DNA of 64,000 nt, taken from assembly GCA_963921935.1 (NCBI GenBank), contig OY998175.1:265663709-265727708 (forward strand), in the 5' to 3' direction. This DNA comes from Galeruca laticollis. Taxonomy: Eukaryota > Arthropoda > Insecta > Coleoptera > Chrysomelidae. The position numbers and the translations under genes were made by a program. Under the pieces are notes generated by a model. The model saw nothing but the letters and a program-made list of their open reading frames with translations, was not told where the DNA came from and made no database searches. Below are positions 54,704 to 64,000 of this stretch, in pieces; the first letter of the stretch is position 1; every line of letters starts with the position of its first letter.

Positions 54704-57306
54704 AGTCCAGTCTTTATATACATTTGGAAATGCAAATGAACCGAGAAAGCCAAATTCTGGATATTACGTGCGGGGGGGGGGCAAGAAAAGCTTGAGTTGT
54801 CGACCAAAATAACCTTGTGGGTTTTCCGCCATTTTGAGAAAAGGGTTAAATTCATTTTTTTCATCATAACTCGGTTCCCCGTTGAGATACGAAAATTTTT
54901 ATGTGATACTTTTTTTGTTGCCATTTGAACGATCTACAATTAAGGTCCTATACATTTTTCACGTATTGATCATCCTTATCGAGATGTAGATAAAAAACCC
55001 ATAAATTTGAGGTGAAAAAATTGTTTTTCGGTATTTCCTTTTTTTTCCGTGAAAGATATCGAAAAATGTCCAATGTGAAACTCATAGAACGTGCTCCGAC
55101 CTTGAAATTTTTTTTTTATTTTTCATTTTTTGAGAAAAATTACGACCTCTAGCGCGCCGCAAAATCAGTAAGACTGTGCTCGGTTTTGATTTAGCCGCTT
55201 GCACGGTTGTATCCACACGTCAAAATGGATGGGTGGTTGCTCAGGGAATTATTGCAATACAAAATAAATTAATAAACCAGCCAAATTATAAATCAAAAAT
55301 TTATTGATAAAATAATTTTAATGCAGGAAAAAATAATAATTACAAGTGGTAATTTTTTTCACATGTTTTTCATCGTTTTGATGGTCCTGGCTGTAGAATT
55401 TCTTCCTCGGTAGGCTCTTCGAGTCGTGAAAACTCTTCAATCGCAAAAAATGATGACGTGACGGTCGAAAAATCATAATTATCATCATCGTGATCGTTGT
55501 TGAATAAAATCTCGACTCTGGCGACATTGTTGCATGTCTGTCCACTACAGTGCAGGAAAATAACAGAACAACTAATTTCTGCTTTCCTGCACCCACAAGC
55601 AGTCCCACACATTCCTTTACATATACACGAAATGAGTTTCAAAAGTTCAGGTTGAGCGGGTGCGTCTGGGGTGCAAATTAGTTCAAGCCCGTAATTAGTG
55701 TGTCGCCAACCACAATCCTGAGGATCTTTGAAAATTCCGAGCCACGTTTGTACCTAAAGATATGTCCGGAAAACGTGTTGGCGGACTCCGCTTTCCATTG
55801 GTGGGACTAGTGAAATATTATCCACCTTATTTTTCGTCATTGATTTCGCAAAGGGGTGGAATGGCAAAATATCCATCGTTGTGTCCTCTTTACGACCACC
55901 ATACAGAGCGATAAGAAATAGCTTTTCCGCGCAAACTATCGATCGATATTTTCTTGCTTAATTAGTTCTACCGATGACCGGAAGTTCGGGTTCTTCTCGA
56001 GGGTGGTGATGAATTTCGACTTTCCAAATTCATAAAAAGACGACGTGGTGTTATAACCGCTGAAAGCATGAATAAAAAGAATGTTCTCAAGAACTGACTT
56101 ATCATGCTTGAAACTATTCGAAGAGTACAGTTCTGCCTTGAGCTGGTTTGCGAAAAATTGCCTCCATTGTCTCGTCTACTTTGTCCCCCGTAGGTTGTGC
56201 TTTCTTATTCGCCTCCTCTGGTAGTGCATGATATATATGAGAAATAAATGTTTGATTGTATCGAGCTCCTACTGCGACGAGATCAGGTATACCATGAATA
56301 CGCTCGAAGATTGAAGTGGCAAATTCATCGTCACGTCCAGACAGGTATCCCATAACTTTTTCATTCGTTGATATTTCTACCACGGAATGATTTTTTTTCC
56401 GTCTATGCACTGGCAATCTTGATTGGTCGCAAAATATTTCTCCACAAAGTAAACATCGATTTTTAAAATCAAACGTGGGAATGACCTGCAGTTGTTCTTT
56501 GGGTTCTGGTTCTTGCGATGGGGACTCGCATCGTCGAGAAGTAATTGACGCTAGCCGTTGGATTCCATATTTTTTGTATCACGAACTATGAACACCCACT
56601 GAATTAATATTTTGTAACATCTTTTAATGCTCCACATGTCCTCTTTTCACGCTCGCCGCTAAGAGAGTCTGAACAGCTCTCTTTTTAGCCACATAAACAT
56701 CGTCAATCAGAGGTTTTCAGAAAATGAAACAATAACCCATTTTCACACAAATTTTCAGACACGTACGCTCGCTTCAAAAAACTCGATACAACTGACTGGA
56801 ATGCTACGAAAAGGGGCATATGTTCCGGCACGAACACGAGAAAAGAGTCTTTTATACCGGACCCATGCCCAAACACTAACGGTTGCCGTATAGGCGCGCT
56901 CTATGGCGAGACGCATATTGCAGCGACGGGCACGCTGGGGCCGATTTTGTGGCGCAGCATAGGTCGTAATTTGTAGGTCTGAACACGCTCTACACGTTTC
57001 ATACTAGACATTTTTCGATATTTTTCAGGAGAAAAAAGGAAATTGCGAAAAGAAAATCTCCCCAAATTTATGTTTTTTTTATTGACATCTCGATAACGAT
57101 GATCGATACGTGAAAAATGTTTTCGTATCTCAACTGGAAACCATGTTATGATGAAAAAACTGAATTTACGCCTATTTTCAAGATGGCGGAAAACCCACAA
57201 GGTTATTTTGGTCGACAATTTGAACTTAAGCTTTTCTAGTTCCCCCCCCCCCACACGTGATATTTAAAATTTGTCTTTCTCGGTTTATTTGCATTTCTAC
57301 TGGACT
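54704..57306. mobile_element. DNA-transposon-like element with long inverted arms, superfamily unassigned
   Basis: The arms are about 54704-55210 and about 56880-57306. Shared blocks include AGTCCAG at the tips, AACCGAGAAAG, a G run of 9-12, GAAAAGCTT, AAAATAACCTTGTGGGTTTT and ATCGAAAAATGTC. The G run, conserved in place on both arms, is unusual. The interior holds a decayed minus-strand gene with a Cys-rich module. No target duplication is clear to me, so exact tips are uncertain. Confidence 0.7.
55370..56570 (-). pseudogene. Cys-rich protein of a widespread arthropod repeat family
   Basis: Minus-strand frames in order: a finger-like DFKNRCLLCGEIFCD near 56460; SGRDDEFATSIFERIHGI and VGARYNQTFISH at 56200-56340; LIALYGGRKEDTTMDILPFH near 55880; ESGVRQHVFRTYL (stop) VQTWLGIF and DPQDCGW near 55720-55800; and a C-terminal module LISCICKGMCGTACGCRKAE ending CSGQTCNN (55550-55640). 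I have seen this layout (RQHSLRVYLQVQxWLG, then CxCxxxCGxxCGCRKA) in uncharacterised insect proteins of probable transposon origin. The biochemical role is unknown. Stops near 55763 and 56110 and the gap between blocks show decay. Confidence 0.6.
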
Positions 57307-57985
57307 ATTTGAGAGATTATATTATTGTAACAATGTGTACCTGCCTGTAGATTCTGATGGTTATGAAAGGAAATGTAAACTCGTTTTTCCATTTCAACTC
57401 TAATTTAGTGATATTTCATTGGTATTTTAGACTATTTTTGGGTAGCTCAGTGTGTTTTGTACACATTCGAAAATAGATGGTTGTCCATACGTCAAGTAAA
57501 ATGACAAGAATATAGAGAAAGTTTTGTCTATGGACAGGACGTTTGTTCTTTGATTAATAGCTTAGGTACGTTCGTTATTTCAGCGCTACTGGTGTTAGTT
57601 TAGCGATCAGTTTGGGATTGTTTGTTGATGGGGTTGAATGTTTCACTTTGAATAATAGGTCGTCTAAAGTCTCGTTGTAACGCACTGTTCGGTTATAACC
57701 TGATGTAAATATCTCATGTTCAAAAATGTGAATGTCAAATCGCGCATGGGCGACAGTTTAGTTGGATTTGTATCCATGTAAATTTTACGTGACTCCGAAG
57801 GGGATTCGAATTATGATTACTGTATTATACGATGTCTGATATTAATAAGACTTGGGGTAGGGAATGCGTTTAATTATCTGTTCATTTTTGGAACCGGACA
57901 TGGCATTGACATTGTTGTTTGTCGAGCTGCCGACTAGAACTCACTTGTGACACTTACTGATAGTGTTTTGCTAGAGAAAGTCACG
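57307..57985. other. Anonymous spacer
   Basis: No gene, repeat or element end recognised. Confidence 0.4.
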
Positions 57986-57989
57986 TGCG

Positions 57990-58310
57990 TGAAGGGCTAA
58001 TATAATTTGAGGTTTGGGGAAATTACTGTTGTTACTTTTTACCACCTATCTTCGTCCATTCTTGCGACGTGTCCAGCCCATAACCACCTAGTTTATGTGA
58101 TAGTTATCACAGTATCTTCCATTTTAAATTGGTCTCTGATCAATGTATCTGTCTTTCTATTTCTTTTACTGATTCTCTATATTGCTGATCCTAATTCTAC
58201 GTTGGGTAACATAAAATTTGTGGATCATGCTTTTCGTATATACCAATTTTTCTGTCCCGTATGTCAGCAGTGGGACAATGCACCATTTTTCTTATATATA
58301 ACGTATTCAA
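57990..58310 (-). pseudogene. LINE reverse transcriptase, C-terminal fragment
   Basis: The minus strand carries LWAGHVARMDED near 58040-58080, a hallmark of the C-terminal part of many insect LINE polyproteins, preceded by VTQRRIRISNIENQ near 58180-58230 and KDRYIDQRPI near 58130. Stops are frequent. The open plus-strand frame over the same bases (58007-58330) is its antisense. Confidence 0.65.
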
Positions 58311-59124
58311 ATTATCTTCAAATAACATAGATGGGAATATTCCGGGTGAACTCAATCATATTCAAATCCACACAGATTCGAGTGAATAGAGGATAAACGA
58401 ATCTCAATGAATAGAGGTAATAACCTTGGAACAATTACATTGCTTCATTTTTCCAATCAAGCGATTAGTCAATAAATAATTTCATCAGCGAAAGATTGTT
58501 CTACATTCGTTCACAATTAACTTATTCATCAATGTTTTACATCTTAATCCATTCTTCCCATATTAATGGTTAGTCCGACCATCTATGTAAGTAAAACTAG
58601 TGTTACCTTCGCGTATCAACCTTTCCCCTGTTGTATAAAACTATTCCCCTTCTTATTTTTTCTACACACAACGACTAAAAAAATGCCAAAAAAACGGACC
58701 TCGTTATTATAACTTCAAAAGTACATTTGGTCTCCACCTCTAAAATTCATTATTTTCAAAACCTCAAAAACCTGACCAGTTGGTTTGAACCAATCGAACT
58801 CTATCACTTTCTGTTTACCACCAGTGAGTTGCTATAATTGTTATCAACAAATATTTTGATATTTCATATTTGATATACAATCCGAGCATCGATCGATCAT
58901 AGTCAGTTTCCAAAAAGACATTGAATACATTCAAAATAAAGGCGATATATTATAGACACAAATAATGTGTGGGTAGTAGTTGAACATCTATTAACAAATT
59001 TCAGAATTCACTTGGTTCCCCTTTCTCAAAAAGTGTGTGTTATATTGGAGGTATCTACATATTTTGAGATTATATGAATTAAATTTGATCTTCATTTATT
59101 TTGGTATTGACATTTTGTAGCGAA
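58311..59124. other. Anonymous AT-rich spacer
   Basis: No gene or element structure recognised. PLE-derived sequence starts at about 59125. Confidence 0.4.
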
Positions 59125-60281
59125 ATTAACTGTCTCAACCCTTTGTGGAATCTACTCATATTAGTGTTTTAAATGAAACTTACTGTTTTTAGTTAACTCC
59201 ACAGTTTATTGAAAAATGTTAAAAATTCTGAGAAATTTACAATTGTTTCGAAATTACCTGAATATCATCAAGAATGACAGAAGTTACATTTCATTTGATG
59301 CCTACCTGATGTTTAATTATTTTTGGCTAGTCCAAGAAATGACCTATCTTGTGATTGACTTAGTGTATGTAAATATAAAAAGGAATATATGATATTACAA
59401 ATAATGAAGCTGGGATATTTTTAGCCCTTTGGCGACATCCTGTATATCATTTTTTCCAATTAAGATCAGTATAACTGTGCAATGATATAGAAAACCAGGA
59501 AAACTATATCTGCTGATCTTTACGATTATCACTTAGTAAGACAGTTTAAAAGTGGAGACCTCCCTAGATTTATCTGTTCATTGACGACTTCATATTGTGG
59601 GTTTCTTAAGTGTCTCCTAATTTCCAATTCTTCAAGGAAATCCAGTTCTTGTTTCTTATCGCAAATATGTAGTACCTACTTCTAGTTTTGTGCTAGGTAT
59701 CAATGAATAATTGGTGTCAAGTAGATGTCTGGCGTAGTAGGATTTATCTGGTTGTTTTAATTTGTATGCGCATAAGTGTTCACCGTATCGGATTTCAAAA
59801 TTTCTAAGGGTCTGACCCAAATAGACCGTATTACATTCTGGACATTTGAGTTTATATATACCATATATCTACTTATTTATCATATGTAATGGGTAACCGT
59901 TGGATGTTGCTATTTGTTTAACTGTGTTAATCTCTCTCAAAATTACATTTGTTCATAGGAACTAAAAATGCTCTATGTATCATTGAATTATATGCCGCTA
60001 GTTTATGGGACATGGGATGATTGGAACTGTATGGAATAGTCACATCAGTTTGTGTTGGTTTTCGGTGAATCGAATAATCAAGTACATTATTAACTCTTTG
60101 AATTTTCAAATCAAGAAAATTGATTGAACTATTTCCTTCATTTTCTAATATAAATTCAATTTTTGGGTGTAAATTATTAATGTGGTTGAAAAATATATCG
60201 AATTGTCGTTCACTACCCATAAAACAAGCAATATGTCATCAACATATCTATACCAAAATAAAACATTTTTTGAAATATTAC
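59125..60281 (-). pseudogene. Penelope-like element, inverted 3' half
   Basis: Minus-strand copy starting within the RT domain. Near 60240 it reads FWYRYVDDI, where YVDD is the RT catalytic motif. After a one-base shift it continues MGSERQFDIFFNHINNLHPK to NKCNFERD (60220-59927), then after breaks the GIY-YIG endonuclease region (about 59880-59530), and finally the element terminus to about 59125. It is joined head to head at about 60282 with the plus-strand copy. It has more mutations in the endonuclease than the copy at 1-393. Confidence 0.8.
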
Positions 60282-60282
60282 A

Positions 60283-61977
60283 TTCAAATTTAATCAAAAA
60301 TATTGAACCTTCAAAAGTTAAACGTCAAACAAAAAATGACATTACAGTATCAAATTCAATAAAGAAGAAAGTACAGGATAATAACCTAACAGTTATAAAA
60401 TCTGACAAGAAGAACGCTACTGTCATATTCACAACTAATGATTATAATTCAAAGATATATAACTCTATAGAATCTAGCGATGTAAAAGTTTTTAGAGCAG
60501 ACCCAACAAAAAAGTTTACTAATAATGCTAGATATGTTGTTATCAATTCAAATTATCTTTTAAGTGATTACGAAAAGAGGTTGAACATCAATAAGAATCA
60601 TCATTCTCCTCAATTATATGGAACCGTTGAATTACATAAAATAACGAAACCAATTAGACCTGTAGTTTCTTATAATGATACTCCTAATAATATATTGGCA
60701 AAGAGGCTGAACAATATACTTAATAGTTACGGATATGCATCTAAATACTCAATTAGAAATTTAATGGAACCCATCAAAAAATTGAAAGCAATGACTAATA
60801 CTTGTATGAAAGTTACTAGAAGATGAAACTATTAATCCAGGAATACTATCAGATATGCTTAATTAATTTGATGTATGTATTAATAAGAATTATCTCACTT
60901 TTGACAATAAAATATATATATTTAAAATGAAGGTTTACCAATGGGAAGCCCTATATCGCCAATTTTGGCAAACATTTTGATGGACAGTTTAGAAAAAAAA
61001 GCTTTGAAAGTAATATTTCAAAAAATGTTTTATTTTGGTATAGATATGTAGATAACATATTAGATTGTTTTATGGGTAGTGAACGACAATTAGATATATT
61101 TTTCAACCACATTAATAATTTACACCCAAAAATTAAATTTACATTAGAAGTTGAAGAAAATAGTTCAATCAATTTTCTTGATTTGAAAAATCAAAAAGTT
61201 AATAATGTACTTGATAATTCATTTCACCGGAAACCAACACACACTGATGTGACTGTTCCATACAGTTCCAATCATCCCATGTCCCATAAACTAGCGGCAT
61301 ATAATTCAATGATACATAGAACATTTTCAGTTCCTATGAACAAATGTAATTTTGATAGAGATATTAACACAATTGAACAAATAGCAACATACAACGGTTA
61401 CCATTACATATGATAAATAAACTAATTAGTAAAAAAGAGGGAAAAGTGGCATTATAACTAATATTTCCTAAAAAAACTAAAGAAATAAAAACTTATAAAA
61501 CCATTACATATGCAGGAAATATTTCTAATAATATTTCAAACATAATATCTCTAGCAACAAAAACGATTTCTTTTAAATCAGAAAGTAACATAAGTACAAA
61601 ATTGTTAAATGTAAAAACAATAACATCACCATTACAGAAATCTGGTATATATAAACTTAGTTGTCCAGAATGTAATGCTGTCTATTTGGGTCAGACCCTT
61701 AGAAATTTTGAAATACGATACAGTGACCGCTTACGAGCATACAGATTAAAACAACCATATAAATCACACTACGCCAGACATCTACTTGACACCAATCAAT
61801 AATTGACACCTAACACAGAACTAGAAGTACTACATATTTGTGACAAGAAACAAGAACTGGATCTTCTTGAGGAATTGGATATTAGAAGACACTTACGGAA
61901 CCCACAATATGAAGTCGTCAATGAACAGATAAATCTAGGGAGTTCTCCATTTTTCAACTGTCTTCTTAAGGGATAAT
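60283..61977 (+). pseudogene. Penelope-like element, plus-strand copy with RT and GIY-YIG endonuclease
   Basis: The 5' part reads TVIKSDKKNATVIFT, QLYGTVELHKITKPIRPVVS and ILAKRLNNIL, the conserved N-terminal RT region of Penelope. The segment with the first catalytic Asp, expected soon after LMEPIKKLKAM, is missing near 60790-60800. The sequence resumes in another frame with LLEDETINPGILSDML, then GLPMGSPISPILANIL, FWYRYVDNI (Asp to Asn at the YVDD motif) and the MGSERQL block. The endonuclease follows at 61602-61975 (GIYKLSCPECNAVYLGQT), with a stop at 61800. It cannot be active. The first 34 codons of the open frame starting at 60182 are antisense of the inverted neighbour. Confidence 0.82.
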
Positions 61978-62940
61978 TGTAAAGATCAGCAGATATATTC
62001 TTTCTGGTTTTCTATATCACTGCATAGTTATACTGATCTTAATTGGTATATGATATCCTCCCTAGGGCTTAATATCTAAGCTTTAGTATTTGTAATATCA
62101 TATCTTCTTTCTTCTATTAACACATATTAAGTCAATCACAAGATAGATAGGTCACTTTTGGACTATCCAAAAATAATTAAACATCAGGTAAGCATCAAAT
62201 GAAATGTAACTTAGTGTTTTTAAATGAAACTCAAGGTCTCTAGTTAATTCCACAATATAAAACAAGTTATTGAAAATTCTAAAAAATTGACAATTGTTTC
62301 GATAAATCAATATCATCGTCAGAATGACAGAAGTTACATTTCATTTTATGCCTACCTGATGTTTAGTAGTTATTTTTGGCTAGACCAAGAAGTAACCTAA
62401 CTTGTGATTGGCTTAATATATGTTTATAGAAAAAACAAGAAGATGTGATATTACAAATATTGAAGCTTAGATATTATTAGCCCTATGGTGATATCCTGGA
62501 TATCATTTGTCCCATTAAGATCAGTATAACTGTGCAATGATATAGAAAACCAGGAAAACTATATCTGCTGATCCTTACAATTATCACTTAAGAAGACAGT
62601 TTATTAGTGGAGAATTCCCTAGATTCAACTGTTCATTGACAACTTCATATTGTGGGTTTCTTAAATTGTCAATTTTTTAGAATTTTCAATAACTTGTATT
62701 ATATTGTGGAATTAACTAGAGACCTTGAGTTTCATTTAAAAACACTAATATGAGCATATTCCACGAAGTCAGGGTCGAGACAGTCAATTTCATTAAGAAA
62801 TGTAACTTCTCTCATTCTGACGATGATATTTAGGTAATATCAAAACAATTGTCAATTTTTTAGAGAGAACATTTTCCAATAAATTGTGGAGTTAACTAGA
62901 AACAGTGAGTTTCATTTAAAACACTGACATTTTGTAGCTT
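61978..62940. mobile_element. Palindromic and tandem PLE 3' terminal segments
   Basis: 61978-62215 is the 3' end of the plus copy. At about 62215 it turns into an inverted PLE end (62215-62665, minus) that runs back through the 3' segment into the last endonuclease codons. At 62666 it switches again to the plus-strand terminal block (62666-62795), and a second diverged copy of the block follows (62796-62935). Such partial tandem and inverted arrangements are typical of Penelope-like elements. Confidence 0.75.
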
Positions 62941-64000
62941 ATATAGAAATTCAACGTAATCAACAAAATTGACAATGAACGCGAATAAATATGGGATTTA
63001 ATGAACAAAATAAAAATAATAATAAGGGTCGAGACAGACATTAAAATAAAAATATGTCTTTATCACACTTTCGTTTGAATATTTCACTCGGGTTTTTTAA
63101 GGCAATCCAAATATCTATACACGAATGTATCTTAAAGACATTACAGGAAATGGATGATATAATTTGTAATCCATTTTTAAGGAAAAATTGCTTGAAATTG
63201 GTTGTTCGTTATTTTTTATGAATTTATAGAAAATGCTATTCATTAAGTTGAATTGCAATCATATAATGAAAGCATCAACAATTTTAAATTATGGTAAATC
63301 GCGTGCTGGTGCGGAGTTCTGGCTCAAAAATATAGATTTTCTGTGTCAGCCATGCAGAAACACAACATAATAATATGGAAATTTTATCTCGGTAATAAAA
63401 TAGAAATAAAAATTTAATATCATGGAATTACATTCGCTATTCTCTTGTCACTTAATAATACAAGAACGGGAGGGCAATTCTTTTTCGTTTTTTTTTACTT
63501 ATATATTCATATTTTCATTTATTTATTGTTAATTAACAAATAAGAATATTATGAGATCGAATGAAAAGCTATTATTACAACTAGAGGAATATGAATAGTA
63601 TATTTTCCGAGGATAGTTAGTTACATCCCGAGGGATGTAAAGAAAACCAAGGGAAATTTATTTATATTCCCAGTGTTGTAATCAATAGTTTTTTTGATGG
63701 AAACAATATGTTGTGGAAATTGAAAAATATTGGATCGTATATTTTTAAATTCATCGGATTGGTAACGTTGCTAATGGTCATGTTTGTAAATATCATGATT
63801 GACTGGTTTGATTTTCGCGTCCTGTCACAAATAAAATAGATGAAATGCCAAATCACGTGCTAACACAAGTGGCGAAAGATTTGAAAATTACAATAAAAAT
63901 TTTATTTTTGGTTCTGGCAGTGTTAAAGATCCAAAGACTGTTAATTCATTTGCTGCTTTAATTAAAATATAAAACATTTCTTATTATTTTTGTTGCTTCA
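62941..64000. other. Anonymous AT-rich region
   Basis: No gene recognised. AGGGTCGAGACAG at 63026-63038 repeats the last bases of the PLE terminal block in isolation. Confidence 0.4.

Noticed and set aside
58007..58330. 107-codon plus-strand frame with hydrophobic segments, resembling a small membrane protein
   Set aside because: The opposite strand shows LINE C-terminal blocks such as LWAGHVARMDED, so the plus-strand frame is an antisense shadow.
60182..60285. N-terminal 34 codons of the open frame at 60182
   Set aside because: They are antisense of the inverted Penelope copy. The sense element starts only at about 60283.
1..64000. tRNA, rRNA or other conserved structural RNA genes
   Set aside because: I read for typical tRNA box motifs and rRNA blocks and saw none; small hairpins found are not RNA genes.

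Overview
The window looks like a repeat-dominated piece of an insect nuclear genome. It is AT-rich, has no bacterial gene organisation, and nearly every coding stretch I can recognise belongs to a transposable-element family common in insects: Penelope, Tc1/mariner, pogo/Tigger, piggyBac, P, hAT, Crypton-type tyrosine recombinase, Ty3/Gypsy, errantivirus-like Gypsy and non-LTR elements. I cannot name the species; a beetle or another insect with a large repeat load would fit, but that is only an impression. I find no convincing host protein gene, rRNA, tRNA or CRISPR array.

Layout. 1-810: 3' part of a Penelope-like element (PLE) joined to a broken pogo/Tigger transposase (to 1877). 1960-5499: three copies (A, B, C) of an unusual roughly 1-kb non-autonomous element built from five ordered monomers of about 175 bp between unique ends. 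5711-8210: a Tc1/mariner element with long inverted arms. 8580-9996: a decayed Crypton-type recombinase. 10-18.3 kb: mostly anonymous AT-rich DNA with a small MITE, minisatellites, a mariner-like remnant and a 500-bp foldback. 18.3-28.7 kb: five more copies (D-H) of the five-monomer element, interleaved with two piggyBac remnants, a second tyrosine recombinase fragment, a second pogo/Tigger pseudogene and a LINE. 28.7-32.8 kb: rest of the LINE, a Tc1/mariner remnant and a G-poor ORF resembling a LINE ORF1.

33-45.4 kb is the clearest structure: a complete Ty3/Gypsy retrotransposon on the minus strand (33893-43944), with two 1095-bp LTRs in which I saw no difference, a 4-bp target duplication, intact gag and pol frames, and a textbook -1 frameshift signal between them. 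It sits inside an older P-like THAP transposase pseudogene. 48.3-51 kb: an errantivirus-type element with gag and env remnants but no pol. 51883-54457: a hAT element with perfect 8-bp target duplications, whose internal deletion carries an 84-bp perfect palindrome. 54704-57306: a DNA-transposon-like element with inverted arms of 400-500 bp around a decayed Cys-rich protein that I cannot place in a named superfamily. 58-62.9 kb: a LINE tail and a head-to-head and tail-to-tail nest of PLE copies.

The insertions can be partly ordered. The five-monomer element is inserted in a LINE (copy H), within piggyBac sequence (G) and directly before a piggyBac start codon (F). The Gypsy element is the youngest visible insertion, since its frames are open and its LTRs match. 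The most interesting item is the five-monomer element: its short subterminal inverted repeats, one-sided terminal hairpin, internal tandem array and microsatellite resemble Helentron/DINE-type non-autonomous Helitrons, but this is inference from architecture alone.
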